Below are positions 46,217 through 54,260 of a stretch of 64,000 bases of DNA, in pieces. The position numbers and the translations under genes were made by a program. The notes below the pieces were generated by a model. That model was not told where the DNA came from, ran no database searches, and saw only the letters and a program-made list of their open reading frames with translations. Where the stretch lies: NCBI RefSeq assembly GCF_002215035.1, contig NZ_NKFP01000004.1, forward strand, positions 559,726 to 623,725. The letters are read 5' to 3'. Within the stretch, counting starts at the first letter, position 1, and the number at the start of each line of letters is the position of its first letter. Origin of the DNA: Leptolyngbya ohadii IS1 (GTDB lineage Bacteria > Cyanobacteriota > Cyanobacteriia > Elainellales > Elainellaceae).

Positions 46217-46984
46217 TCAGGCATTCAGTCTGCCGATGCTCACAGTCTGCTGTTTGCTGCGGTGGTAGTCTCCCCGCGACAGGTGCTTTTCCAGCCAAAT
46301 ATACAGCACGATAAACAGGTAGCGGCTGCCCATTTCCTTAATCTTGAGCTTTGAGATTCCCGTCGTCCGGTTGTACCACCGCATTGGAATCACGCCGTAG
46401 GAGTAGCCGCGCACGATCGCCTTCAGGGGCAGTTCCACGGTCAGATTAAAGTGGTGACTCAGGATCGGTTGAATCCCGTCGATCACCTCGCGTCGATAGA
46501 CCTTGAAAGCGTTTGTGGTGTCGTTATAGGGCAGAGCAAACAGCACTTTGATAAACCAGTTTGCCATCCGGTTAACCATCAGCTTGTGGGGTGGATAATC
46601 GACGACTTTGCCGCCTTTTGAGAAGCGCGAGCCAAACACACAGTCGTAGCCCTTAAATAGCAGCTTGTATGCCGCCACCAAGTCTTCGGGGTCGTCGGAC
46701 GCATCTGCCATCATGATTGCGACCGCATCGCCCGTAAAGTCAGAGAGTCCGCGCCGTACCGCAAAGCCAAAACCGTTAGGCGGTTCATTGTTCACCCAGC
46801 ACACTGTGCTGTAGAGAGCACTTAACTCGCGGCAGACATCGGGGGTGCGATCGGAGCTATTGTCGTTAATGATGAGAATTTCGTGAGGAATGCTTTCTCG
46901 CTGAAGGGTCTGGACGAGGCGATCGACCGTTGGGAACAAGCAGTCTTCTTCATTGTGAGCCGGTATTACAACTGAAAGCTTCAT
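46217..46984 (-). CDS. GT2 glycosyltransferase, polyprenyl-phosphate sugar synthase type
   Basis: 255 residues from ATG at 46984 (GTG directly before is possible). GT2/DPM1-like: LSVVIPAHNEEDCLFPTVDR, ILIINDNSSDRTPDV, AIMMADASDDPEDLVAAYKL with the metal-binding Asp motif, FGSRFSKGGKVVDYP, and RWYNRTTGISKLKIKEMG. Such enzymes load a sugar on undecaprenyl or dolichyl phosphate at the membrane. Same strand and order as the epimerases, consistent with supplying a lipid-linked sugar to the large membrane protein. Confidence 0.88.
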   Translation of the reverse strand: MKLSVVIPAHNEEDCLFPTVDRLVQTLQRESIPHEILIINDNSSDRTPDVCRELSALYSTVCWVNNEPPNGFGFAVRRGLSDFTGDAVAIMMADASDDPEDLVAAYKLLFKGYDCVFGSRFSKGGKVVDYPPHKLMVNRMANWFIKVLFALPYNDTTNAFKVYRREVIDGIQPILSHHFNLTVELPLKAIVRGYSYGVIPMRWYNRTTGISKLKIKEMGSRYLFIVLYIWLEKHLSRGDYHRSKQQTVSIGRLNA

Positions 46985-47311
46985 CACTCCCCCGTCGCGC
47001 TAAGCATCTATATATTTCAGGTTGCCCAATCCAGATTATGAATCTTCTGACTTTGATCTTATTGAGTCAATCTGAAACCAAAGAGTTTTCCAGATCATAT
47101 ATGCAAAGCGCAAACCTGAATAGATTCCTGCGTTGACATCCGATAGCTGATTTAACCTGCTGTATCAAATGTGCTAATTCGAATCGAATATTCCGCATAT
47201 CAGGTTGGATGATGTCCAGGAACACCGAGGCATCTTGAGTGGGGTTCCGGGACTGGTATCCTAAAGATATAGGAACTATGAATTCAGGAACGTAACAAAG
47301 AGGAAAGCTCC

Positions 47312-47626
47312 ATGCCGCAAGCGGTTGGCGTAATCGAAACACTTGGATTTCCGGCAGTTTTGGCAGCCGCAGATGCAATGGTAAAGGCGGGTCGAGTCAC
47401 GATCGTCTACTATGACATTGCGGAGAGTGGAGAGCAGGTTGTGGCAATCCGGGGACCCATTTCAGAAGTGCGTCCGGCAATGGAGGCAGGGATTGAGGCG
47501 GCAGAAACCGCACCCCCCAACGGCAAGCTGGTGACGTACTACATTGTCCCCAATCCGCCAGAAAACGTGATAGAAGTGCTGCCGCTTCAGTACACCGATC
47601 GGGTAGAGCAGTTTCGCCTGATGTAG
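47312..47626 (+). CDS. ccmK3: Carboxysome shell protein CcmK3
   Basis: 104 residues, single BMC domain forming hexameric facets of the beta-carboxysome shell. Begins MPQAVGVIETLGFPAVLAAA and carries VYYDIAESGEQVVAIRGPIS and YYIVPNPPENVIEVLPLQY, features that mark CcmK3 (paralogue in the satellite locus) rather than CcmK1/2. RBS AGAGGAAAGC precedes it. In known strains CcmK3 works as a heterohexamer with CcmK4, whose gene follows here. Confidence 0.93.
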   Translation: MPQAVGVIETLGFPAVLAAADAMVKAGRVTIVYYDIAESGEQVVAIRGPISEVRPAMEAGIEAAETAPPNGKLVTYYIVPNPPENVIEVLPLQYTDRVEQFRLM

Positions 47627-47950
47627 CCCTCTGGATGCAGTGCGATCGATTGTTGATGGGTGGCTAATTTGCCCAGGATTTGACGAACGACCCGCATAGC
47701 GTCGAGAAATTGGCAGGGATAAAATTTGCTTTCCTTATAGGTGTGATGAGGTAGAAGCATCAGTGAAAGTCTATAAGATCAATTGCGATCGTGCCTACCA
47801 AAACCCGTAGAATATAGGATGGCTTCGCTGCCGAGTTTATTGAACTGAATTGATCTAAATTTATCTGACCAGATCGATCCAGCGGAATTGACCTGAATCA
47901 GATTGACCTTTTTTTGACCCTTAGCCGTATTTGACTCTCAGGAGAAAGCA

Positions 47951-48298
47951 ATGCCGATTGCAGTAGGCGCACTCGAAACAAAAGGATTCCCCGGAATTCT
48001 GGCAGCCGCAGACGCGATGGTGAAAGCCGGACGGGTGACGCTGGTGGGCTATCTGCGATGCGGAAGTGCCCGTTTTTGCGTGATTATTCGCGGTGATGTC
48101 TCGGAAGTAAAGCAGTCGATGGCGGCAGGCGTTGAGGCATCGGAAAGCTGCTTTGGCGGCACGCTGGAGTCCTGGGTAATTATTCCCCGTCCCCACGAAA
48201 ACGTCGAGGTGGTTCTGCCGATCGAATTCCCGGATTCGGTGATGCGGTTCCGCGACTCGGTGGAAATTCCGCTGATTCCCCGGCAGACGGGCAGCTAG
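47951..48298 (+). CDS. ccmK4: Carboxysome shell protein CcmK4
   Basis: 115 residues, BMC domain with ALETKGFPGILAAADAMVKA, LVGYLRCGSARFCVIIRGDV and ESWVIIPRPHENVEVVLPIE, the CcmK4 pattern. Modulates shell permeability together with CcmK3. AGGAGAAAGC precedes the ATG. The 324-bp gap from ccmK3 (47627-47950) is longer than usual for this pair and contains repeats of the sort TTGACCTGAATCAGATTGAC, with no gene. Confidence 0.94.
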   Translation: MPIAVGALETKGFPGILAAADAMVKAGRVTLVGYLRCGSARFCVIIRGDVSEVKQSMAAGVEASESCFGGTLESWVIIPRPHENVEVVLPIEFPDSVMRFRDSVEIPLIPRQTGS

Positions 48299-48310
48299 TT
48301 GCGTTGAGCT

Positions 48311-48952
48311 TTACGCGAAAGATTGCTCGAATTCGCGCAGTGCAATACTTGAACCCAGGCTCCAGGCACGCTCAACGTACTGGGGCAATTTTGATTTAAT
48401 GTCGAAGTCGGGAAAGATGCCGCTGGTGTCGCTGTTTCGGTAGTTTTGACTTCCCAGACGATAGATCAGCAGTTCATTTTTTCGGTAAATCCAGACTTCG
48501 GGAATGGCGATGGGCAGATAATCCGTAATGTTCGTTCTTGAACTCAGATCAACCTCGATCGCTAAATCGGGAGGGGGGTCGATCGTCAGATCAATTCGCT
48601 CTTTGCCCAAAATGGCTTCTCGATTTTGAATATAAAAGCAGGTATCGGGTTCAAGCCCCCCTTGCTTAAACTGTTTCAGCGTAATGGGGTCAAATCCCTC
48701 CCATTCAAGGTTGTAATGCCGCAGTAGCACCTTGACGAGATCAGCCAGGGTGAGAACTCGTTTTCCATGTCCGGGAAGGGGAGCCATGATCTGGATTTCC
48801 TGGGTTGTTGCGCTGTAGCGAATCCGAACGCCTGCTTTGTCCTCCCGAAGCTTCAGCAAATTCTCGTAGTCCTCCCAGGTCTGATATTGCAGCGTTACCG
48901 TACTGCCGGGCGGGAGGTCGATCGTTTCAGGGGTAATGATCAGGGAAGTCAT
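48311..48952 (-). CDS. Uma2 family endonuclease-like protein
   Basis: 213 residues of the Uma2 (DUF820) PD-(D/E)XK-like family, greatly expanded in cyanobacteria: WEDYENLLKLREDKAGVRIR, IMAPLPGHGK, EPDTCFYIQN, PDLAIEVDLSSRTN, and IPEVWIYRKNELLIYRL. Nuclease activity is predicted from fold only; role unknown, suspected in mobile-element biology. Confidence 0.9.
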   Translation of the reverse strand: MTSLIITPETIDLPPGSTVTLQYQTWEDYENLLKLREDKAGVRIRYSATTQEIQIMAPLPGHGKRVLTLADLVKVLLRHYNLEWEGFDPITLKQFKQGGLEPDTCFYIQNREAILGKERIDLTIDPPPDLAIEVDLSSRTNITDYLPIAIPEVWIYRKNELLIYRLGSQNYRNSDTSGIFPDFDIKSKLPQYVERAWSLGSSIALREFEQSFA

Positions 48953-48983
48953 GGTTTACTCCGGTTGGGATTTCGCGGCAATT

Positions 48984-50711
48984 TTAGGGTTTCGCGGCAA
49001 TTAGTGTCGAACGCGCAGCAGCGGGAATCCATTTGTTGGCGATCGGCATTCTCCAGCCTGTGCCAAAGGCGCGATCGGTGACTTTTAAGCCGGGGGGAGC
49101 CTGTTTGCGCTTGAATTCGGCGCGGATGACGAGTTTGATTACGCGATCGACGGTGGCAGCATCGTGACCGCTGGCAACAATTTCGTCGGGCGATCGGTTG
49201 TCGTGGATGAACTGGTGCAGAATGTCGTCCAGCACTTCGTAGGGCGGCAGCGAATCCTGATCCACCTGTCCCGGTTTCAGTTCGGCACTGGGGGGTTTAG
49301 TCAGCACATGGGCAGGAATTAGCTTTTGCCCAGTGGAGTTGAGCCAGGTGCAGATCGAATAGACCCGCGTTTTGGGGACATCGGCGATCACTGCCAAGCC
49401 GCCGTTCATGTCGCCGTAGAGGGTGCAGTAGCCCACCGCCATTTCGGATTTGTTGCCCGTCGAGAGGAGCAGGTGCCCAAACTTATTGGAGATTGCCATC
49501 AGCAGATTGCCCCGAATCCGCGATTGCAGGTTTTCCTCCGCCAATCCGAATTCCGTTTCCGCAAACAGATGGGTCAGAGTGCGATCGTAGCTCTGCATCA
49601 AATCGCCGATCGGCAAAATCTCCGTCCGAATTCCCAGATTGTGTGCCAACTGCACCGCATCGTTCACCGAATGATCGGAACTGTAGGGGGACGGCATCAA
49701 AACGCCCAGCACGTTCTCTGCCCCGATCGCCGCCGTTGCAATCGCTGCCACCAGGGAGGAGTCAATGCCGCCGCTTAAACCCAGGACAACTTTAGAGAAG
49801 CCGCACTTTCGCACATAGTCCCGCAAGCCCAGCACCAGCGCAGACCACATTTCAGCATCGTCGTTCTCTGGCTGTGGCTCGATCTGCTGGGAATTCACGC
49901 CCAGATCATGCTGCGAGAAATCGTATTCAGCTGTCACCAAATCTGACTCGAAGGGATTGGCGCGACAGGTCATTTGTCCCTGGCGATCGAATCCCACACT
50001 ATTCCCATCGAAAATCAAATCGTCGTTGCCACCCACCTGATTGGTATAAATAATTGGAGTTTGATAGCGGATGGTCGCATGGTGCAGCATCGCCTCCCGA
50101 ATTTTTTGCTTGCCCATATAGAAGGGAGAGGCGGAGAGGTTCACAATTAGATCGACCTTTTGTGTCACCAGATCCTCGATCGGGCTGGCTTCGTAGCTGC
50201 GCTTGCCCCAGAATTCTTCGTCGTTCCACAGGTCTTCGCAGATCGTTACGCCAATTTTGAGGGTCACGCCAGTATTGGGATCATCGATCGCAAATGCCAT
50301 GCTCGCCTGTCCCGGCTCGAAGTAGCGATCTTCGTCAAATACATCGTAGGTGGGCAGCAGCCGCTTATGAAAATACTGCTGAACCTCCCCCTGGTGCAGT
50401 AGGGCAATACTGTTATATAGAGGTTTGCCTCCGGTGTGAATGGCGCGATCGTTGAGCACAACCGTTCCTACCAGAACCGCCACCTGAGACGGAAGATCTT
50501 TTGCCAACTGGCTCAGCACTTCTGCCATCGATCGAATAAAGGCAGGCTGAAGCAGCAGATCGCGGGGAGGATAGCCGCAAAGGGAAAGTTCGGGCGTGAG
50601 TAGTAATGTGACTCCTTGATTTGCCGCCTGATCTGCCGCATTGAGAATTTGACGAGCATTGCCGGAGAGATCGCCGATCGTGGGATTGAGTTGAGCAATG
50701 GCAATTTTCAT
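48984..50711 (-). CDS. nadE: Glutamine-dependent NAD+ synthetase
   Basis: 575 residues. N-terminal nitrilase-type glutaminase with the Glu-Lys-Cys triad (TPELSLCGYPPRD, FHKRLLPTYDVFDE, GVTICEDLWND) and C-terminal ATP-pyrophosphatase domain (VLGLSGGIDSSLVAAIA, LLSTGNKSEMAVGYCTLYGD). Converts nicotinate adenine dinucleotide to NAD using glutamine and ATP; last step of NAD synthesis. ATG at 50711 is preferred over TTG two codons earlier. Follows the NrtR-like gene by seven bases, as in one operon. Confidence 0.96.
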   Translation of the reverse strand: MKIAIAQLNPTIGDLSGNARQILNAADQAANQGVTLLLTPELSLCGYPPRDLLLQPAFIRSMAEVLSQLAKDLPSQVAVLVGTVVLNDRAIHTGGKPLYNSIALLHQGEVQQYFHKRLLPTYDVFDEDRYFEPGQASMAFAIDDPNTGVTLKIGVTICEDLWNDEEFWGKRSYEASPIEDLVTQKVDLIVNLSASPFYMGKQKIREAMLHHATIRYQTPIIYTNQVGGNDDLIFDGNSVGFDRQGQMTCRANPFESDLVTAEYDFSQHDLGVNSQQIEPQPENDDAEMWSALVLGLRDYVRKCGFSKVVLGLSGGIDSSLVAAIATAAIGAENVLGVLMPSPYSSDHSVNDAVQLAHNLGIRTEILPIGDLMQSYDRTLTHLFAETEFGLAEENLQSRIRGNLLMAISNKFGHLLLSTGNKSEMAVGYCTLYGDMNGGLAVIADVPKTRVYSICTWLNSTGQKLIPAHVLTKPPSAELKPGQVDQDSLPPYEVLDDILHQFIHDNRSPDEIVASGHDAATVDRVIKLVIRAEFKRKQAPPGLKVTDRAFGTGWRMPIANKWIPAAARSTLIAAKP

Positions 50712-50718
50712 AAACAAA

Positions 50719-51465
50719 TCAGATGAATACTAAAGGCTTATCTTTGAAGGGAGCAAACGCATCGGCATCGAAGCGATAGAGGCTGGCGGGTCGTCCGGCT
50801 CCCCGTGAGACTTTAATTCCAGTGTCCTGCAAAAAACCGAGCTTGAGCAGGCGCGATCGAAAATTTGAGTAGTCAGAAAAATTTTCGCCCAGGACGGTCG
50901 TATAGAGCTGGTACAAATCGCTGAGGGTAAACAGTTCCGGCAACACTTCAAAGGCAATCGGGCTGTACTCCAGCTTGTTACGAAGCCGACGATAGCCGTA
51001 CTGCAAAATCTGCGGATGATCGAACGCCAGGGACGGCACCTGCTGAAGCGGATACCAGGCAATCCCGCTTACCCCATCGGCAATCAGCTCGGATTCGGCA
51101 AATCGCACCAGGGCAAAATAGCTGACGGACAGGTAGCGCACCCCGTACTGAGGATAAGCTTCACGCGGATCGCGATCGGGTCCGCCAAACGTATAAAGCT
51201 GTTCCAGGTAAAGATTTTCCACGCGAATTTTCTCCGCCAGCACCCGATACGCTGCATCCTCCAGGGATTCCCCCTTGCGAACCAGGGTTCCGGGCAGGCT
51301 CCACTGACCCAAAAACGGCTCCTCCCGCCGCATCACGAGCAGCACCATCAGCCGATTCTGTGCCGTATCAACTGAGAAAATCACGTTGTCCACGCCCACT
51401 TTAAAGTCGGCTAAAACTCCCGCCGCGAGAGGGTCAGTAGATTTTCTGGGGCTGCGTCCTGCCAT
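50719..51465 (-). CDS. nrtR: NrtR-like Nudix-related transcriptional regulator
   Basis: 248 residues from ATG at 51465. Nudix fold about 20-150, but the Nudix box is degenerate: LVRKGESLEDAAYRVLAEKI has Val and Lys where REuxEE needs Glu, so hydrolysis is unlikely. C-terminal winged helix about 165-240 (LPELFTLSDLYQLYTTVLG, NFRSRLLKLGFLQDTG) is the NrtR DNA-binding part. NrtR proteins sense ADP-ribose and repress NAD-synthesis operons. Location among pncB, nadD and nadE fits this exactly. The 5' end overlaps nadD by 32 bases. In the duplicate copies at 52305-52619 the start context is preserved. Confidence 0.85.
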   Translation of the reverse strand: MAGRSPRKSTDPLAAGVLADFKVGVDNVIFSVDTAQNRLMVLLVMRREEPFLGQWSLPGTLVRKGESLEDAAYRVLAEKIRVENLYLEQLYTFGGPDRDPREAYPQYGVRYLSVSYFALVRFAESELIADGVSGIAWYPLQQVPSLAFDHPQILQYGYRRLRNKLEYSPIAFEVLPELFTLSDLYQLYTTVLGENFSDYSNFRSRLLKLGFLQDTGIKVSRGAGRPASLYRFDADAFAPFKDKPLVFI

Positions 51466-51723
51466 GCGTGTCCTGCCATGCGTAAAGTTGCTCTCGGTGA
51501 ATGTATGCCTCGATCGGCGGAATAACGGCATCGGTGTCTTTGTATTCCCGAACGGCGGTCGAGGAAACATCGGGAACGGGAATTGGGGCGATCGTGACGC
51601 TGGCTCCTATTTGTCTCAAAGGCTCCAGGTCTGCCTCGCTTAAAGGATAGCCCGGACGCGGAATTACGAGCAGCTTCACCTGCGCCAGCAGTTCCTCAAT
51701 CCGATACCAGCGGGGCAACTGGG
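51398..51723. repeat. Source segment of the nadD/nrtR-junction duplication
   Basis: 326 bp spanning the nadD 3' end and nrtR 5' end. Direct copy at 52300-52611 (312 bp); the copy lacks a 14-bp tandem repeat (TGTCCTGCCATGCG) present here around 51459-51480. The left edge is the natural palindrome ACTTTAAAGT (51398-51407). Confidence 0.85.
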
Positions 51724-52039
51724 CAACCAGATCGGAGCCGATCACCAGCGTAAAGTCTGCCGCCTGCCAACGCTCTCTGGCCCGCTGTACCGTAATCAAG
51801 GCTCTGGGATGGCTGAGTTCCGGCTCCAGACGCAGATTGTGGCGCGGCGGGTCAATATCCTCGATCAGCAGTTGCAGCATTGCCGCCCGATGCATTAGCG
51901 CAGTCTGGTGAGACTTAAACGGATTATCCGATGCCCAGACTGCCACCTCATCAAAGTGATCCGCTAACCAGGCGAGGATTGCCTGATGTCCGGCGGTGGG
52001 GGGGTCGGCGCTGGTTCCGAAGAGGGCGATGTTTGGCAT
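51434..52039 (-). CDS. nadD: Nicotinate-nucleotide adenylyltransferase
   Basis: 201 residues. Nucleotidyltransferase fold: ALFGTSADPPTAGHQAILAW (GxFDPxHxGH site, with Ser-Ala-Asp-Pro-Pro), DFTLVIGSDLVAQLPRWYRI and SSTAVREY (SSTxIR). Makes deamido-NAD from nicotinate mononucleotide and ATP. C-terminus reads LYAWQDTHGRTQPQKIY because of a 14-bp tandem duplication; the duplicate copies encode LYAWQDAAPENLLTLSRREF instead, which is probably ancestral. An STRR tract lies immediately before the start. Confidence 0.92.
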   Translation of the reverse strand: MPNIALFGTSADPPTAGHQAILAWLADHFDEVAVWASDNPFKSHQTALMHRAAMLQLLIEDIDPPRHNLRLEPELSHPRALITVQRARERWQAADFTLVIGSDLVAQLPRWYRIEELLAQVKLLVIPRPGYPLSEADLEPLRQIGASVTIAPIPVPDVSSTAVREYKDTDAVIPPIEAYIHREQLYAWQDTHGRTQPQKIY

Positions 52040-52094
52040 GGTTGGGGAGTGGGGGGAGCAGGGGAGAGGGGTGGATGAGTGGATGGGTGGGTGG
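52040..52094. repeat. STRR-type tract, left boundary of the palindromic island
   Basis: G-rich heptamer sequence. Positions 52054-52094 are repeated exactly, inverted, at 52789-52829 (41 bp). Confidence 0.85.
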
Positions 52095-52196
52095 CTTTGC
52101 CTTCGGAGGCTTTCATGACGGGGATGCCGTCGATTTCCACAAGTTTGTAGACGCCGTTGATCGGTTTGCCGGTGACGAGTTTGGTGCCGATGCCGT
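52090..52196 (-). pseudogene. Stray pncB fragment
   Basis: 107 bp identical to 53135-53241 in the body of pncB (encodes part of GTKLVTGKPINGVYKLVEI). Its last 10 bases (CCGATGCCGT, 52187-52196) are shared with the nadD-derived inverted arm that follows, a microhomology junction. Confidence 0.85.
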
Positions 52197-52422
52197 TATT
52201 CCGCCGATCGAGGCATACATTCACCGAGAGCAACTTTACGCATGGCAGGACGCAGCCCCAGAAAATCTACTGACCCTCTCGCGGCGGGAGTTTTAGCCGA
52301 CTTTAAAGTCGGCTAAAACTCCCGCCGCGAGAGGGTCAGTAGATTTTCTGGGGCTGCGTCCTGCCATGCGTAAAGTTGCTCTCGGTGAATGTATGCCTCG
52401 ATCGGCGGAATAACGGCATCGG
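52187..52422. repeat. Perfect 236-bp palindrome
   Basis: 118-bp arms (52187-52304 and 52305-52422) with no spacer, centred on ACTTTAAAGT. Each arm is a copy of the nadD 3' / nrtR 5' junction. Confidence 0.9.
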
Positions 52423-52619
52423 TGTCTTTGTATTCCCGAACGGCGGTCGAGGAAACATCGGGAACGGGAATTGGGGCGATCGTGACGCTGGCTCCTATTT
52501 GTCTCAAAGGCTCCAGGTCTGCCTCGCTTAAAGGATAGCCCGGACGCGGAATTACGAGCAGCTTCACCTGCGCCAGCAGTTCCTCAATCCGATACCAGCG
52601 GGGCAACTGGGGAACCCGA
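52305..52619 (-). pseudogene. Duplicate nadD 3' fragment, direct copy
   Basis: Encodes the last about 95 residues of NadD from PRWYRIEELLAQ to LYAWQDAAPENLLTLSRREF, with no start region and no N-terminal ATP-binding half. Not a functional gene. Confidence 0.85.
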
Positions 52620-52785
52620 TCGGGTTCCCCAGTTGCCCCGCTGGTATCGGATTGAGGAACTGCTGGCGCAGGTGAAGCTGCTCGTAATTCCGCGTCCGGG
52701 CTATCCTTTAAGCGAGGCAGACCTGGAGCCTTTGAGACAAATAGGAGCCAGCGTCACGATCGCCCCAATTCCCGTTCCCGATGTT
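52454..52785. repeat. Perfect 332-bp palindrome
   Basis: 166-bp arms (52454-52619 and 52620-52785) meeting at CCCGATCGGG without spacer. The right arm is an inverted nadD fragment (read on the plus strand it again gives PRWYRIEELLAQ). Confidence 0.9.
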
Positions 52786-52852
52786 CCCCCACCCACCCAT
52801 CCACTCATCCACCCCTCTCCCCTGCTCCCTGCTCCCTGCTCCCCTGCCTCTT
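52786..52852. repeat. STRR-type tract, right boundary of the island and 3' end of pncB
   Basis: C-rich heptamers; 52789-52829 is the exact inverted copy of 52054-52094. The pncB frame runs into it and ends there. Confidence 0.85.
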
Positions 52853-54184
52853 CACCGCTTCCGTCAACCGCTCTAGCTCAACCGAAATCTCCGGCGAAAC
52901 GGACTCAGGATCATGAATGCGGCGAATTCGATCGGGGAGGGTGTGAAGGCTGGTGAGGGCGCGATCGGCGATCGTCTCTAGAGAATCAGCGGGTGCGCTG
53001 CGCTGTCCTTGTTTGAGGATGGGTTGGAGGAGGGGCTGCTCGTGGCGGGAGGGGGATTCGGTGATCAGCCCGAGGCGATCGCCCTTCAGTTCTCCGGCTT
53101 CAAGGTGGCGGAAGATCTGTTTGCGTCCGGGGTAGGTGGCTTTGCCTTCGGAGGCTTTCATGACGGGGATGCCGTCGATTTCCACAAGTTTGTAGACGCC
53201 GTTGATCGGTTTGCCGGTGACGAGTTTGGTGCCGATGCCGTAGCTGTCGATCTGTGCCCCTGCGGTCTGGAGGCGATCGATCTCGAATTCGTCTAAGTCA
53301 CCGCTGGCAACGATCGGGGTGTTAGGCAAAAGCTGACGGATATGTTGGGATTGGGAAACCAGATCGCCGGAGTCTAAACGGACGGCTCTGAGAGACAGTT
53401 TTTCCTGCTGGGCGCGATCGGCAAGTCTTTCGGCTGCGGCGATCGCATCGTAGGTGTCAATTAATAGCGTTGCGCCAGGGAAATAGCGGTGGAAGGCTTG
53501 AAAGGCTTCGTCTTCGGTTCCTTCCAGGGCAGCGAGTGCCATGACCAGGGCGTGTGCCATAGTACCGCTCGGCTTTTGCCCTAATTGGATTGCGGCGAGA
53601 ACGTTGGAGGTTGCATCAAATCCGGCGGCGAGTGCGGCTCTGGCGGCGAATAGGGAAGCCTGGGGACCAAATGCCCGTCTCGTGCCGAATTCCAGCAGGG
53701 TAGCAGATCCGGCGATGTCCCGCATTCGGGCGGCTTTGGTGGCAATCAGGCTTTGATAGTTGAGGATATTCAGCAGGCAGGTTTCTACGATTTGCGCCTG
53801 CCACAGGGGAGCCTCAATTCGCAGGATTGGCTCGTTCGCGAATACTACGGTTCCTTCGGGTACTGCCCAGACATCGCCTGTAAAACGTCCACTTGCCAGA
53901 ACTTCCCAAAAGCGATCGGGCACGTTGGCAAAAATTCCGGTGGCTTGCAGAGCGGCAATCTGTTCGGAGGTGAAACTAAACTGCTCCAGATAGTCGATCG
54001 CCTGTGCCAAGCCCATTGCCACCATATAGCCAAAGCCTTCGGGCAAACGACGGGTAAATAGCTCGAAGCTGGCGCGTTTTTCCGCGATCCCCTCGCCCAC
54101 GTAGCAGGCAGCCATCGTAAGCTGATAGAGATCGGTGAGCAGACTGTAATCCTGGGAAGTCAGCGAAAGTGCCGTGTCGGGCAT
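52805..54184 (-). CDS. pncB: Nicotinate phosphoribosyltransferase
   Basis: 459 residues from ATG at 54184 (an upstream ATG at 54244 would add 20 residues). Joins nicotinate and PRPP to nicotinate mononucleotide in the NAD salvage route. Seen: YSLLTDLYQLTMAACYVGEG, LLEFGTRRAFGPQASLFAAR, ATLLIDTYDAIAAAERL, AVRLDSGDL and IDSYGIGTKLVTGKPINGVYK. The last 15 residues (KRQGSREQGAGERGG) are encoded by heptamer repeat, so the natural C-terminus has been altered. First gene of a block with nadD, nrtR and nadE, now separated from them by the palindromic island. Confidence 0.93.
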   Translation of the reverse strand: MPDTALSLTSQDYSLLTDLYQLTMAACYVGEGIAEKRASFELFTRRLPEGFGYMVAMGLAQAIDYLEQFSFTSEQIAALQATGIFANVPDRFWEVLASGRFTGDVWAVPEGTVVFANEPILRIEAPLWQAQIVETCLLNILNYQSLIATKAARMRDIAGSATLLEFGTRRAFGPQASLFAARAALAAGFDATSNVLAAIQLGQKPSGTMAHALVMALAALEGTEDEAFQAFHRYFPGATLLIDTYDAIAAAERLADRAQQEKLSLRAVRLDSGDLVSQSQHIRQLLPNTPIVASGDLDEFEIDRLQTAGAQIDSYGIGTKLVTGKPINGVYKLVEIDGIPVMKASEGKATYPGRKQIFRHLEAGELKGDRLGLITESPSRHEQPLLQPILKQGQRSAPADSLETIADRALTSLHTLPDRIRRIHDPESVSPEISVELERLTEAVKRQGSREQGAGERGG

Positions 54185-54252
54185 AGACAAACTCAGGGTG
54201 GAGGAATTTCGGGAGAAGGAATTAATTATAGTTAATCTTACCAAAAATTATC

Positions 54253-54260
54253 GTAATTAC
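54253..54260. promoter_or_regulatory. AT-rich palindrome upstream of pncB
   Basis: GTAATTAC, in an A/T-rich stretch (54222-54265) before the pncB start. A possible NrtR operator or promoter; weak evidence. The rest of the 455-bp gap (54185-54639) contains GCGATCGATTCTTGG twice (about 54430 and 54485) and no gene. Confidence 0.25.

Noticed and set aside
51931-52296. Plus-strand open frame across the left part of the island
   Set aside because: Joins antisense nadD, heptamer repeat, antisense pncB and nadD fragments; an accident of rearrangement.
52313-52956. Two open frames (52313-52606 minus, 52633-52956 plus) that look like small NadD-like genes
   Set aside because: Both are copies of the nadD 3' end inside the palindromes, lack the N-terminal ATP site and have no start signals.
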